Assembly (NCBI GenBank): GCA_021771715.1
Contig: JAETOO010000022.1
Coordinates: 1-54,107 of the forward strand
DNA length: 54,107 nucleotides
Origin: Oscillospiraceae bacterium
Lineage (GTDB): Bacteria > Bacillota > Clostridia > Lachnospirales > Lachnospiraceae
Direction of reading: 5' to 3'
The notes below the pieces were generated by a model that saw nothing but the letters and a program-made list of their open reading frames with translations, ran no database searches and had not been told where the DNA came from. Shown here in pieces: positions 33,036-41,515 of the stretch (the first letter of the stretch is position 1; every line of letters begins with the position of its first letter). The translations under genes were made by a program, and so were the position numbers.

Positions 33036-34479
33036 GCTGAGGACGCAGATCGTGCTTGCCTTCAACGCATTTCTGCTTGCGGTGGTGGGCGGGATGCTGC
33101 TGTTTTACTTCTTCTTTGCGGAGGATTACTACATCATGCGCAAGCGGCAGGTCATGGACCGCGCGTATGAGTCGATCCGGCAGTTTGACCTGGCCAATTT
33201 CCTGCCGGAGCATCAGGCGGTGTTGGATGACCTGGAGGAGCAGAGTTTTTCGATCCTGATCTGCAACGAGGAATTTGAGCCGGTCTATTCGTCAAAGATC
33301 GCGGGCAAGGGCAGCCTGATCGAGGAGCGGGTCATCGGTGAGCAGGCGCTGTATACCGAGGACGCGAAGGCTTCGTACCACAAGGAGGCGAGCGGGAAAC
33401 CGATCGTGCTCTACGGCCTGGTCGAGCAGGGCGGGCGCCGGTTCTACGTCTACATCAGCGAGAATACGCGCGTGATGCGGCGGAGCATCTCGTACGCGAA
33501 CCACTTTCTGAAGGTGATTCTGCTGATGACGATGGCGCTGGGGAGCATCTTCGCGTACCGCCTGGCCTCATACATTGTGCGGCCCGTCGAGAAAATTCAG
33601 CGCGTCACGAACCGGCTGTCGCAGAATGATTTTTCGGAGCGGATTCCGGACCGCCAGCCCAACAACGAGCTGGGCGCTCTGGCGCGCGATGTAAACTGCA
33701 TGGCGGAGAAGATCGAGCGGAACATCAACGACCTGAACAACTACAATTATCTGCTGCTTCGGCAGAACCGGGATCTGGCGGAGCTGGAGGAGCTGCGCAA
33801 AAAAATGGTCGGCAGGCTGACGCATGAGCTGAAGACGCCGCTTGCGATCATCTCGAGCCAGGTCGAGCTGCTGGAGTATGAGTACGACGACTCGAAAAAG
33901 GAATACTATTTTTCCTCGATCATGGAGGAAATCGACAAGATGAGCACCTGGATCAGCACGGTATTGCAGAACACGAAAATTGAGAGCCAGATCGAGCAGA
34001 TCACGCTGGCGCCGCTCGATCTGTCCGGGATGGTGGAAAAGCTGCTCCCGAAGTATGAGAACTGGCTGGCAGGCGATGGGATCCGGTTCGTGGCCGAGAT
34101 CGAGCCGGGCTGTGAGGTCTGCGCGGATCGGCTGCAGATCGAGCAGGCGGTCAACAATTACATGATGAACGCCAGGCGGTACACGAGACAGGGGCATACC
34201 GTCGAGCTGCGGCTCAAGCGCGGCGCGGACGGAAGCTATCTGTCGGTCTACAACGAAGGGCCGATGCTCTCGCCGCGGGAGCTGGAGGAGGTCTGGACCG
34301 GCTTCTACCAGTCGAAGAGCAGACGCGGGGGAGAAGGGACGGAGATCGGTCTGGGGCTGTACATCGTGAAGGACATCATGAACCACCATGACGGGAGCTG
34401 CGGCGTGTTCAACCGGGACCGCGGCGTGGAGTTCTGGCTGAAATTTCCGCCGTACGATCCGGGGAAGGCGTCGGGATGA
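33028..34479 (+). CDS. Sensor histidine kinase
   Basis: Membrane sensor kinase, 483 aa, paired with the preceding regulator (8-bp overlap). TM1 spans about residues 9-31 and TM2 about 155-177, with an extracytoplasmic sensor of about 120 residues between them. A HAMP domain follows (RPVEKIQRVTNRLSQNDFSE), then the HisKA dimerisation helix with His266 in LTHELKTPLAII. The HATPase domain has the N-box EQAVNNYMMNARRY and GLGLYIVKDIM. The usual DxG of the G1 box is changed to NEGP, as in some VanS-like kinases. The ligand is unknown. The downstream surface-modification genes suggest sensing of the cell wall or of cationic peptides. Confidence 0.92.
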   Translation: MNKLRTQIVLAFNAFLLAVVGGMLLFYFFFAEDYYIMRKRQVMDRAYESIRQFDLANFLPEHQAVLDDLEEQSFSILICNEEFEPVYSSKIAGKGSLIEERVIGEQALYTEDAKASYHKEASGKPIVLYGLVEQGGRRFYVYISENTRVMRRSISYANHFLKVILLMTMALGSIFAYRLASYIVRPVEKIQRVTNRLSQNDFSERIPDRQPNNELGALARDVNCMAEKIERNINDLNNYNYLLLRQNRDLAELEELRKKMVGRLTHELKTPLAIISSQVELLEYEYDDSKKEYYFSSIMEEIDKMSTWISTVLQNTKIESQIEQITLAPLDLSGMVEKLLPKYENWLAGDGIRFVAEIEPGCEVCADRLQIEQAVNNYMMNARRYTRQGHTVELRLKRGADGSYLSVYNEGPMLSPRELEEVWTGFYQSKSRRGGEGTEIGLGLYIVKDIMNHHDGSCGVFNRDRGVEFWLKFPPYDPGKASG

Positions 34480-34525
34480 CGGTGGATGTTATTAAGGATA
34501 GAAAGGAAACACGGAGGAAACAGAG

Positions 34526-34765
34526 ATGGAGATCAGGGAAGAAATCATGGAAATTTTGCAGGAGCTGCGGTCGGACGTGGATTTTGAGCGGGAGCAGGCG
34601 CTGATTGACGACAGTGTGCTGGACTCATTTGACATCGTATCGCTGGTCGGGGAGCTGAACGACCATTTTGACATCGAGATCAACGTCGAGGAACTGTTGC
34701 CGGAGAATTTCAATTCCGTGGAGGCGATGGTGCGCCTGATTCAGAAAATACAGGAAGAGGAGTAG
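34526..34765 (+). CDS. Acyl/D-alanyl carrier protein-like protein
   Basis: A 79-aa acidic carrier protein with the 4'-phosphopantetheine attachment site at Ser34 (VLDSFDIVSLVGELND). It resembles DltC and other small ACPs dedicated to a surface-acylation system rather than fatty-acid ACP (no DSLDTVE). The next gene, an MBOAT acyltransferase, starts 3 bp after its stop. No adenylating enzyme (DltA-like) is visible, so the source of the acyl group is open. The start has GGAGGAAACAGAG upstream. Confidence 0.88.
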   Translation: MEIREEIMEILQELRSDVDFEREQALIDDSVLDSFDIVSLVGELNDHFDIEINVEELLPENFNSVEAMVRLIQKIQEEE

Positions 34766-34768
34766 GAA

Positions 34769-36361
34769 ATGGGTCTTGTATCGTTTGAATTTGCGGCGCT
34801 GCTGACCGTGCTGCTGCTCGTCTATTATCTGCTGCCGGTGCGTCATCGCTGGCGGGTGCTGCTTGTGGGCAGCTATCTCTTTTACCTGGCAAATTCGGCC
34901 GGGATGACGGTGTTTTTGCTGGTGACGACGGTGACGACGTTCTGCGCGGGCAGACGGCTCGGCAGGATCAACGAGGAGACGCGGAACTATCTTGCGGCGT
35001 CGCAGGGCAAGGGGGCACGGAAGGAATACAAGCAGAGCCAGCAGAGGCGCAAGCGCCGTGTCGTGCTGGCCGCGGTTCTTTGCAATATCGGACTGCTTGT
35101 GGCGCTGAAATATACCGGATTCCTGTTTGAGTCGGCAAATGCGCTGCTGCAGGCGATCGGCATCGGAGGGCGTCTGCCGGACATCGGCTGGTTGCTGCCG
35201 CTCGGCATCTCGTTCTACACGTTGCAGGCGGTCGGCTACGTGATTGACATTTACCGCGGAAAGTATGAGCCGGATCAAAATCTGGCACAATATATGCTGT
35301 TCGTCTCCTTTTTCCCGCAGATGATCCAAGGGCCGATCTCCCGCCACGATCAGCTGGCGCATCAGCTCTATGAGGGACACGTTTTCGACTACAGGAGGGT
35401 GACAACGGGAGCGCAGCTGGTGCTCTGGGGCCTGATCAAGAAGTTTGTGCTCGCGGAGCGGCTGGCCGTGGTCGCGAATGGCGTGTTCGATAACTACCTG
35501 AATTACGCCGGGCTCTCGATGCTGATCGGAGCCGCCGTTTACGGCGTGCAGGTGTACGCGGATTTTTCCGGCGGGATGGATCTGGTCGGCGGGATCGCGC
35601 AGCTGTTTGGGATTGAGATCACGGAAAATTTTGCGCGCCCGTACTTTGCGCGATCGCTGGAGGAGTTCTGGAGGCGGTGGCACATCACGCTCGGCGCGTG
35701 GATGCGGGACTACGTGTTCTACCCGGTCTCCCTGTCGAAGACCTTTGCCCGGCTGGGCAAGCGGACGAAAACATACTTTGGCGCGCAGACCGGAAAGCGG
35801 ATTCCGACCTTTCTGGCCATGTTTCTGACCTTTCTTCTGGTCGGCGTCTGGCATGGCGCGGAATGGAAGTATGTGGCCTACGGGATCTGGAATGCCTCGA
35901 TTATCTCCTCGAGCATTCTGCTGCAGCCCGTCTACGGCAGGCTGGCGGACGCGTGCCACATAAAAAGAGAGAGTCCCCTCTGGCGGCTGATCTGCATGGT
36001 GAGAACCTTCTGCCTGGTGAGTCTGGGGCGGTTCTTTGCGCGCGGCACTTCTCTGCACGCGGCGCTGGTGATGCTAAAGAGTGCGTTCACGGTCTGGAAT
36101 CCGGAGGTGCTCACGAACGGGACATTTCTCTTCCCGATCGGGCTGCTCTTGCAGGACTGGCTCGTGATCCTTTTCATGGTGCTGCTCCTCCTGGCAGTCG
36201 GGCTCTGGCAGGAGCGGGGAATTTGCCTGCGCGAGGTGATCGCCGGGCAGAGACTTCCGGTGCGCTGGGCGGTTTACGTCGCGGGCGTGCTGCTTTTGGT
36301 GCTGTTCGGAATGTACGGCCCGGATTACGAGGCGGCATCGTTTGTGTATCAGCAGTTCTGA
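34769..36361 (+). CDS. MBOAT-family acyltransferase (DltB/AlgI-like)
   Basis: Membrane-bound O-acyltransferase, 530 aa, with about 11-12 hydrophobic segments. Diagnostic motifs are PLGISFYTLQAVGYVIDIYRG, FVSFFPQMIQGPISR, FWRRWHITLGAWMRDYVFYP and the catalytic His362 in GVWHGAEWKYVAYG. Such proteins move acyl groups from a carrier protein across the membrane onto polymers such as teichoic acid (D-alanine) or exopolysaccharide (acetate). The carrier gene directly before and the SGNH-like gene 34 bp after support one acylation machine. The charged loop around residues 60-105 is longer than in DltB. Acyl donor and acceptor are unknown. Confidence 0.9.
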   Translation: MGLVSFEFAALLTVLLLVYYLLPVRHRWRVLLVGSYLFYLANSAGMTVFLLVTTVTTFCAGRRLGRINEETRNYLAASQGKGARKEYKQSQQRRKRRVVLAAVLCNIGLLVALKYTGFLFESANALLQAIGIGGRLPDIGWLLPLGISFYTLQAVGYVIDIYRGKYEPDQNLAQYMLFVSFFPQMIQGPISRHDQLAHQLYEGHVFDYRRVTTGAQLVLWGLIKKFVLAERLAVVANGVFDNYLNYAGLSMLIGAAVYGVQVYADFSGGMDLVGGIAQLFGIEITENFARPYFARSLEEFWRRWHITLGAWMRDYVFYPVSLSKTFARLGKRTKTYFGAQTGKRIPTFLAMFLTFLLVGVWHGAEWKYVAYGIWNASIISSSILLQPVYGRLADACHIKRESPLWRLICMVRTFCLVSLGRFFARGTSLHAALVMLKSAFTVWNPEVLTNGTFLFPIGLLLQDWLVILFMVLLLLAVGLWQERGICLREVIAGQRLPVRWAVYVAGVLLLVLFGMYGPDYEAASFVYQQF

Positions 36362-36395
36362 GTTTATTTTAGATAGATGGAGATGAGAACAGAGT

Positions 36396-37493
36396 ATGAC
36401 GAAGAGACAGGGTTTGCGTGCGATCGCTTTTCTGATCGTGCTGACGGCCATTTTGCTCGGCTGCAACGCGTGCATCGGCATGCCGAAGAATGACAATGTC
36501 ATCCTGATGACCCGCCGGTTTAAGGAGATGCGTACAGATCCGAAGGACACATGGGACGGCGTGGTGATCGGGACGAGTATTTCGGACCGCTCGTGGGCCG
36601 CGCCGCTCGCCTATCAGGAGTACGGGATGGCGGTCTATCCGATGGGGACGGACGGGCAGCCGTTCATGCTGTCCGTGGAGCTTTTGGAGGAGATACGGAG
36701 CTACCAGGATATCTCCTTTGCGGTGGTTGAGCTGCACGGGATCCGGAAGGTGGCGCTGAAGACGAACGGCGGCCGGATCCGCTGGGTGACGGAGCATATG
36801 CGTCCGTCCCTCAGGCGTCTGCGCGCGGTCAAAAAAGCGCTTGACTACATGGACGCCTGGTATCCCGGCGCGTTTGATTCGTCGACGATGAACCGGCTGT
36901 CCTACTATTTTCCGCTTCTGAAGTTTCACAAGCGGCTGACCTCCGATGAGTTCTACGAGGGGGATTTCCACACGGGAGAGACCGTGATGAAGGGAGCGTA
37001 CGAGGCGGCGCGCCATGTGGCGGCGCGGGACGTGACGGTCACGGTCTGCGACAAGGTGCGGGAGATGGACGGCCAGCAGACCGAGCTTTTGGATGAGCTG
37101 ATAGACTACGCCGAGGAGACGGGGCTTGCGCTTGTGTTCTACATTGCGCCGAGCGCGTTTGACGAGACGGCATCGTCCCAGATGAACGGAGCCGCACAGT
37201 ATGTGGAGAGCCGCGGCTATGAGGTGGTCAATTTCCTCGACCCGGAGGTGCTCGCTGCGAGCGGGATCGACGGCACGACGGATTTTATCGACAAAAGGCA
37301 TGTGAACACGAGTGGCGCCTACAAGGTGACCTCCTACCTCGCCGATTATCTTGACGCACATCTCGAGATCCCGGACCACCGCGGCGACGCGGATTACGCG
37401 AGCTGGGATACGGCGGTGGAAAATTATGAGACGTTCTATGAGGAGTCCCTGGTTGCGATCGAGGAGTGGAAAGCGGGGCAGGCAGGAAAGTAA
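36396..37493 (+). CDS. Membrane-anchored SGNH/DltD-like hydrolase
   Basis: Exported protein, 365 aa, with one N-terminal hydrophobic segment (about residues 8-26, AIAFLIVLTAILLGCNACIG). The Cys in LLGC may form a lipobox. The catalytic set of SGNH enzymes appears as GTSISD (Ser61) and DKRHVN (Asp299, His302). Position after carrier and MBOAT genes matches DltD, AlgX or AlgJ-type partners that complete acyl transfer outside the membrane. Sequence similarity to DltD proper is not obvious. It is the last gene of the unit; a large terminator follows at 37521. Confidence 0.75.
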   Translation: MTKRQGLRAIAFLIVLTAILLGCNACIGMPKNDNVILMTRRFKEMRTDPKDTWDGVVIGTSISDRSWAAPLAYQEYGMAVYPMGTDGQPFMLSVELLEEIRSYQDISFAVVELHGIRKVALKTNGGRIRWVTEHMRPSLRRLRAVKKALDYMDAWYPGAFDSSTMNRLSYYFPLLKFHKRLTSDEFYEGDFHTGETVMKGAYEAARHVAARDVTVTVCDKVREMDGQQTELLDELIDYAEETGLALVFYIAPSAFDETASSQMNGAAQYVESRGYEVVNFLDPEVLAASGIDGTTDFIDKRHVNTSGAYKVTSYLADYLDAHLEIPDHRGDADYASWDTAVENYETFYEESLVAIEEWKAGQAGK

Positions 37494-37520
37494 GAACGGA
37501 GAAACGTATTTGCGAGGAAT

Positions 37521-37631
37521 AACAGAGGGTGCTGTAAAACGGTCGGCAGCTGCAATGCGTGGTATGCGCTGAAGCGCACAAATGCCGGTGATTGCAGATT
37601 TGCCGTGTTTTGCAGCACTCTCTGTTTTTTT
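37521..37631 (+). terminator. Large branched terminator after the acylation operon
   Basis: An outer stem of about 19 bp (ACAGAGGGTGCTGTAAAAC at 37522-37540 with the complementary arm ending at 37624, two wobbles) is followed by seven T. Inside are CTGCAAT/ATTGCAG (37550-37556, 37591-37597) and a small TGCGCT/AGCGCA hairpin. Confidence 0.85.
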
Positions 37632-37664
37632 CAGATGCGGTGAGAATGGATGCGCTGTGCGTCT

Positions 37665-38024
37665 TCACATGACACCGTCCACGGCCGTTTCCCCGCCCTT
37701 GGGGCCGAAGGCTTCGATCACGACCTGATTCGGCAGGCAGACGATCATGCCGCCCGTCTGGCCGATCGCGCCCTGCTTGATGCAGAGGTGGTCGGGGCAG
37801 TCGGCCTCGGTCATGCGCACCGTGCCGTCCTTGATCTCGCAGACATTCGTGTCGCCGATCGGAATCACCTGATCCTCCCCGAGCGGCCAGACGCCCAGCT
37901 CCGCCCCCTTCACCGTGATGCGGATGCTGCCGTAATCGTCCGGGCGCAGCAGCCGCATCCCGAGCCAGAGCACTCCGGCGAGGAGCAGAAGCGCGGCGAT
38001 CAGATAGAGTTCTCTTTTTTTCAT
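37665..38024 (-). CDS. NusG domain II-containing protein
   Basis: A 119-aa protein with an N-terminal membrane segment (MKKRELYLIAALLLLAGVL) and an extracytoplasmic NusG_II domain (DCPDHLCIKQGAIGQTGG followed by MIVCLPNQVVIEAFG). Proteins of this type are common in Clostridia, often beside a Gx transporter or FMN-binding genes; their role is not known and those partners are not here. The ATG at 38024 is used; the open frame reaches 38093 through a TTG start without support. The long plus-strand open frame on the opposite strand is a shadow. Confidence 0.85.
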   Translation of the reverse strand: MKKRELYLIAALLLLAGVLWLGMRLLRPDDYGSIRITVKGAELGVWPLGEDQVIPIGDTNVCEIKDGTVRMTEADCPDHLCIKQGAIGQTGGMIVCLPNQVVIEAFGPKGGETAVDGVM

Positions 38025-38108
38025 GGTGGATCCATCTCCGTTTCTATCGGGTTTGTTCTCTGTTATTTTCGGAGGAGAGGGGCCGAATGTCAAGGGGAAA
38101 TGTTTATC

Positions 38109-38137
38109 TTGACAAACGCCCCTGCGTTGGCTAAAAT
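38109..38137 (+). promoter_or_regulatory. proS promoter
   Basis: Perfect TTGACA (38109-38114) with 17-bp spacing to TAAAAT (38132-38137). Transcription would start near 38144, at the beginning of the T-box leader. Confidence 0.85.
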
Positions 38138-38143
38138 GGGAAA

Positions 38144-38385
38144 AGATTCTTGGCGTGGAAGAAGATTAGTAATCCGCAGGCACTTTTCAGAGAGGGATCG
38201 GCAGGTGCGAGATCCCAGGCGGCACGGATGAACCGGCTTCGGAGCCTCCGCATGAAGATGCGGCGCATTTCCGGCGTTATCGGAGCGAAGGAAGAGAACA
38301 GCGCATGCTGTTAAGAAGGGTGGTACCGCCGGTGCGTCCGGTCCCTTTGCGGGGATCAGAGGCATGGACGGATACCACCCTTTTT
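38144..38385 (+). promoter_or_regulatory. T-box riboswitch (proline) before proS
   Basis: tRNA-sensing leader. Stem I begins near 38158; AGTA (38168-38171) marks the specifier loop, and the facing strand GGATGAACCGGCTTC presents CCG (38233-38235), a proline codon, as specifier. AGAGAGGGATCGGCAG (from 38190) is the distal stem I motif. The T-box AAGGGTGGTACCGCC (38316-38330) pairs either with uncharged tRNA (antiterminator) or with GATACCACCC (38371-38380), followed by TTTTT (terminator). Low charged tRNA-Pro should raise proS expression. Confidence 0.92.
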
Positions 38386-38399
38386 CGCGTTGGCAATGA

Positions 38400-38533
38400 G
38401 CGCTGCGAAAACTGGGCCAGGCTGTGCGGGAATACTTGTATTCCCACACAGTATGGATCAGTTTTCATAGGGCGCAGCGCGGCCTTCCGGGAATCCGGCG
38501 CAGCTTTCAAGGCTGCGCAGCGGGAATCCGGAA
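38400..38533 (+). other. Extra structured leader between the T-box and proS
   Basis: Two strong stem-loops lie after the T-box terminator. The first pairs GCGCTGCG (38400-38407) with CGCAGCGC (38473-38480), AAAACTG with CAGTTTT, and contains a GGGAATAC/GTATTCCC hairpin (38428-38445). The second pairs TTCCGG with CCGGAA (38485-38533) around GCGCAGC/GCTGCGC. About 56 nt follow before the proS start codon. Its function is unknown. Confidence 0.6.
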
Positions 38534-38588
38534 AGGTTGGCCGGGCCATGCGCCTCTGACCATCATTCACAGTAAGGAGGAAGATACG

Positions 38589-40028
38589 ATGGCGAAGGAG
38601 AAGAAACTTGTGGAAGCGATTACGTCGATGGAGGAGGATTTCGCCCAGTGGTACACGGACGTGGTCAAGAAGGCGGAGCTCTGTGACTACACGAGCGTCA
38701 AGGGCTGCATGGTCATCAAGCCGGCCGGGTACGCGATCTGGGAGAACATTCAGCACGAGCTGGACCGCCGTTTCAAGGAGACCGGGGTGGAGAACGTCTA
38801 TCTGCCGATGCTGATCCCGGAGAGCCTGCTGCAGAAGGAGAAGGACCACGTCGAGGGCTTTGCGCCGGAGGTGGCCTGGGTGACGCACGGCGGACTCGAG
38901 GAGCTGCAGGAGCGCATGTGTGTGCGCCCGACCTCCGAGACACTGTTCTGTGATTTCTACGCAAACGATGTGCACTCCTACCGCGACCTGCCGAAGGTCT
39001 ACAACCAGTGGTGCTCCGTCATGAGATGGGAGAAGACGACGCGCCCGTTCCTGCGCTCGCGGGAGTTCCTGTGGCAGGAGGGCCACACGGCGCACGCGAC
39101 CGCCGAGGAGGCCGAGGAGCGCACGATCCAGATGCTGAACGTCTACGCGGATTTCTGCGAGGAGGTGCTCGCGATCCCGGTGATCAAGGGCCGCAAGACC
39201 GACAAGGAAAAATTCGCGGGCGCGGAGGCGACGTACACGATCGAGTCGCTGATGCACGACGGCAAGGCGCTGCAGTCCGGCACGAGCCACAACTTCGGCG
39301 ACGGCTTTGCGAAGGCGTTCAATATTCAGTTCGCGGACAAGGACAATACCTTAAAATATGTGCACCAGACGTCCTGGGGCATGACGACGCGCATGATCGG
39401 CGCGATCATCATGGTGCACGGGGACAACAGCGGACTGGTGCTGCCGCCCCGCATCGCTCCGACGCAGGTGATGGTCATCCCGATCCGTCAGCAGCAGGAG
39501 GGCGTGCTGGAGAAGGCAAATGAGATTCGGGCAGCGCTCGCGGCGAGCGGCCTGCGCGTAAAGCTCGACGACTCCGAGAAGAGCCCGGGCTGGAAGTTCT
39601 CCGAGCAGGAGATGCGCGGAATCCCGGTGCGGATCGAACTGGGGCCGAAGGACATCGAGGCCGGTGTCGCGGTCGTCGTCCGCAGAGACACGCGCGAGAA
39701 GGCGGTCGTGAAGATCGAGGAGCTGCCGCAAAGAGTGGCCGAGATCCTCGAGACAGAGCAGCACGATATGCTGGAGAGAGCGCGCACGCACAGAGACGCC
39801 CACACCTACGTCGCGGCGACGAAGGACGAATTCAAGCAGATCGCGGACGAGAAGCCGGGCTTCATCAAGGCGATGTGGTGCGGCTGCCAGGAGTGTGAGG
39901 ATGCGATCAAGGAGGAGATCGGCGTGACGAGCCGCTGCATCCCGTTCCACCAGGAGACGCTCTCCGACACCTGCATCTACTGCGGTAAGCCCGCGAAGAA
40001 GATGGTATACTGGGGCAAAGCGTACTAA
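38589..40028 (+). CDS. proS: Prolyl-tRNA synthetase (archaeal/eukaryote-like type)
   Basis: Class II aminoacyl-tRNA synthetase charging tRNA-Pro, 479 aa. It lacks the large editing insertion of the E. coli-type enzyme. It carries the archaeal/eukaryote-like features: [26 protein letters not shown], and a C-terminal zinc-type domain ([21 protein letters not shown]) ending in a tyrosine (WGKAY). ATG 38589 follows TAAGGAGG; the frame is open to 38424 through the structured leader and that part is not coding. The T-box upstream confirms proline control. It appears monocistronic. Confidence 0.96.
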   Translation: MAKEKKLVEAITSMEEDFAQWYTDVVKKAELCDYTSVKGCMVIKPAGYAIWENIQHELDRRFKETGVENVYLPMLIPESLLQKEKDHVEGFAPEVAWVTHGGLEELQERMCVRPTSETLFCDFYANDVHSYRDLPKVYNQWCSVMRWEKTTRPFLRSREFLWQEGHTAHATAEEAEERTIQMLNVYADFCEEVLAIPVIKGRKTDKEKFAGAEATYTIESLMHDGKALQSGTSHNFGDGFAKAFNIQFADKDNTLKYVHQTSWGMTTRMIGAIIMVHGDNSGLVLPPRIAPTQVMVIPIRQQQEGVLEKANEIRAALAASGLRVKLDDSEKSPGWKFSEQEMRGIPVRIELGPKDIEAGVAVVVRRDTREKAVVKIEELPQRVAEILETEQHDMLERARTHRDAHTYVAATKDEFKQIADEKPGFIKAMWCGCQECEDAIKEEIGVTSRCIPFHQETLSDTCIYCGKPAKKMVYWGKAY

Positions 40029-40164
40029 AGCGCGGCCGGGCGATGGAACGGCAGTATTGTATGCGGCGGAGGCCTCCCGGCCGGAAACGGCTGGCAGATC
40101 TGGGCAAATGTCCCTCATAAACGGACAAATGTTGTTATTAGCCGTAATAAATTTTTAAAAAATC

Positions 40165-40193
40165 TTGACAAACACGGACAAAGTGGGTATTAT
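40165..40193 (+). promoter_or_regulatory. livK promoter
   Basis: TTGACA (40165-40170), 17-bp spacer, TATTAT (40188-40193). ACGGACAAA occurs in the spacer and again at 40118, a possible operator pair. Confidence 0.8.
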
Positions 40194-40214
40194 TTTCCCT
40201 AAGAAAACGGAAAG

Positions 40215-40238
40215 AACCGCTTTTTTAAGCGGTTTTTT
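40215..40238 (+). terminator. Intrinsic terminator in the livK leader (possible attenuator)
   Basis: AACCGCTT (40215-40222) pairs with AAGCGGTT (40227-40234), followed by T to 40238. It lies about 15-20 nt after the predicted start of transcription and 35 nt before livK, so it can only attenuate this transcript or catch read-through from proS. Confidence 0.75.
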
Positions 40239-40272
40239 CGTTCTCGGAGTCTATTTCAAGGAGGAAGGTATT

Positions 40273-41427
40273 ATGAAAAAATTTACCAAAGTGACCAGTA
40301 TGGCTATGGCGGCTGCTATGGTGGCTTCGATGCTCGCAGTACCTGCAGCAGCAGAAGAGGCTGCATTCAAGATCGGCGGCATCGGACCGCTGACCGGCGC
40401 GGCAGCGATTTATGGAAATTCTGCGTTAAACGCAGTACAGATGGCTGTGGATGAGGTGAACGCTGCGGGCGGCATCAACGGCTACCAGGTAGAGTTCAAC
40501 GCGCAGGACGACGAGCACGACGCAGAGAAGTCCGTCAATGCGTACAATACGCTGAAGGACTGGGGCATGCAGATGCTGGTAGGTACCGTCACGACGACCC
40601 CGTGCATCGCAGTTGCGTATGAGTGTGCAAATGACAACCTGTTTGCTCTGACTCCGTCGGCATCCTCGCCGGAGGTGACGGCTGCAGGCGCAGGCAACGT
40701 ATATCAGCTGTGCTTCACAGACCCGGCACAGGGAACTGCATCCGCACAGTACATCGGCGAGAATATGCCGGAGATCACAAAGGTAGCGGTGCTCTACAAC
40801 AGCTCCGACGCATACTCGACAGGTATCTACGAGAAGTTCGTCGAGGAGGCAGAGGCGCAGGCATTTGAGGTCGTGGAGACGCAGACCTTCACAGAAGACA
40901 GCAACACCGATTTCTCGGCTCAGATCCAGGCGTGCATGGATGCGGGCGCAGAGCTTGTGTTCCTTCCGTTCTACTACACGGAGGCTTCCATCGTCCTGAA
41001 GCAGGCGAATGAGAAGGAGTTCGCTCCGGTATGGTTCGGCGTGGACGGCATGGACGGTATCCTCGGCGTGGAGGGCTTCGACACGTCCCTCGCAGAGGGC
41101 GTTATGCTGCTGACTCCGTTCGCTGCAGACGCAGACGACGAGGCGACCAAGGCATTCGTTGCTGAGTTCGAGGAGAAGTTCGGCGATACGCCGACCCAGT
41201 TCGCTGCGGACGGTTATGACTGTGTATACGCGCTGAAGGCAGCCCTCGAGGAGGCTGGCGCGACTCCGGATATGAGCGCTTCCGATATCGCGGATGCTCT
41301 GAAGGATGCGTTCACAAAGATCGAGGTGACCGGCCTGACCGGCACGATGACCTGGAACGAGAACTGCGAGGTGTCCAAGACTCCGCAGGCGGTTGTCATC
41401 AAGGACGGCGCGTACGTAGCATACTAA
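40273..41427 (+). CDS. livK: Branched-chain amino acid-type ABC transporter binding protein
   Basis: Type I periplasmic-binding protein (Peripla_BP_6 family), 384 aa. The signal peptide (MKKFTKVTSMAMAAAMVASM, cleavage near PAAA-EE) has no lipobox Cys. The mature part starts AAFKIGGIGPLTGAAAIYGN, the classic LivJ/LivK opening, and the ligand-contact region includes VGTVTTTPCIAVAYEC. ATG 40273 follows AGGAGG; the frame is open to 40165 but that is leader. A strong terminator separates it from livHMGF, which should make the binding protein more abundant than the membrane parts. Actual ligands (leucine, other amino acids, amides) cannot be fixed. Confidence 0.92.
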   Translation: MKKFTKVTSMAMAAAMVASMLAVPAAAEEAAFKIGGIGPLTGAAAIYGNSALNAVQMAVDEVNAAGGINGYQVEFNAQDDEHDAEKSVNAYNTLKDWGMQMLVGTVTTTPCIAVAYECANDNLFALTPSASSPEVTAAGAGNVYQLCFTDPAQGTASAQYIGENMPEITKVAVLYNSSDAYSTGIYEKFVEEAEAQAFEVVETQTFTEDSNTDFSAQIQACMDAGAELVFLPFYYTEASIVLKQANEKEFAPVWFGVDGMDGILGVEGFDTSLAEGVMLLTPFAADADDEATKAFVAEFEEKFGDTPTQFAADGYDCVYALKAALEEAGATPDMSASDIADALKDAFTKIEVTGLTGTMTWNENCEVSKTPQAVVIKDGAYVAY

Positions 41428-41462
41428 GATCCCGCCTTTGGATAATAGCAGGGAGAACCACT

Positions 41463-41492
41463 GGGGGTTGCTTTTGCAGCAACCCCCTTTTT
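41463..41492 (+). terminator. Terminator between livK and livH
   Basis: GGGGGTTGC (41463-41471) pairs with GCAACCCCC (41479-41487), followed by TTTTT. Partial read-through would set subunit stoichiometry. Confidence 0.9.
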
Positions 41493-41515
41493 ACCAATAG
41501 AAGCAGAGGTGTCTT

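Noticed and set aside
34625..36058. 477-codon minus-strand frame opposite the MBOAT gene
   Set aside because: No recognisable protein features and it overlaps two well-supported plus-strand genes.
37650..38231. Plus-strand frame of 193 codons opposite the NusG-II gene
   Set aside because: It reads through the proS promoter and the T-box leader; no motif and no start signal.
38424..38588. N-terminal extension of ProS
   Set aside because: The in-frame extension is encoded by leader hairpins; the strong ribosome binding site and family start are at 38589.
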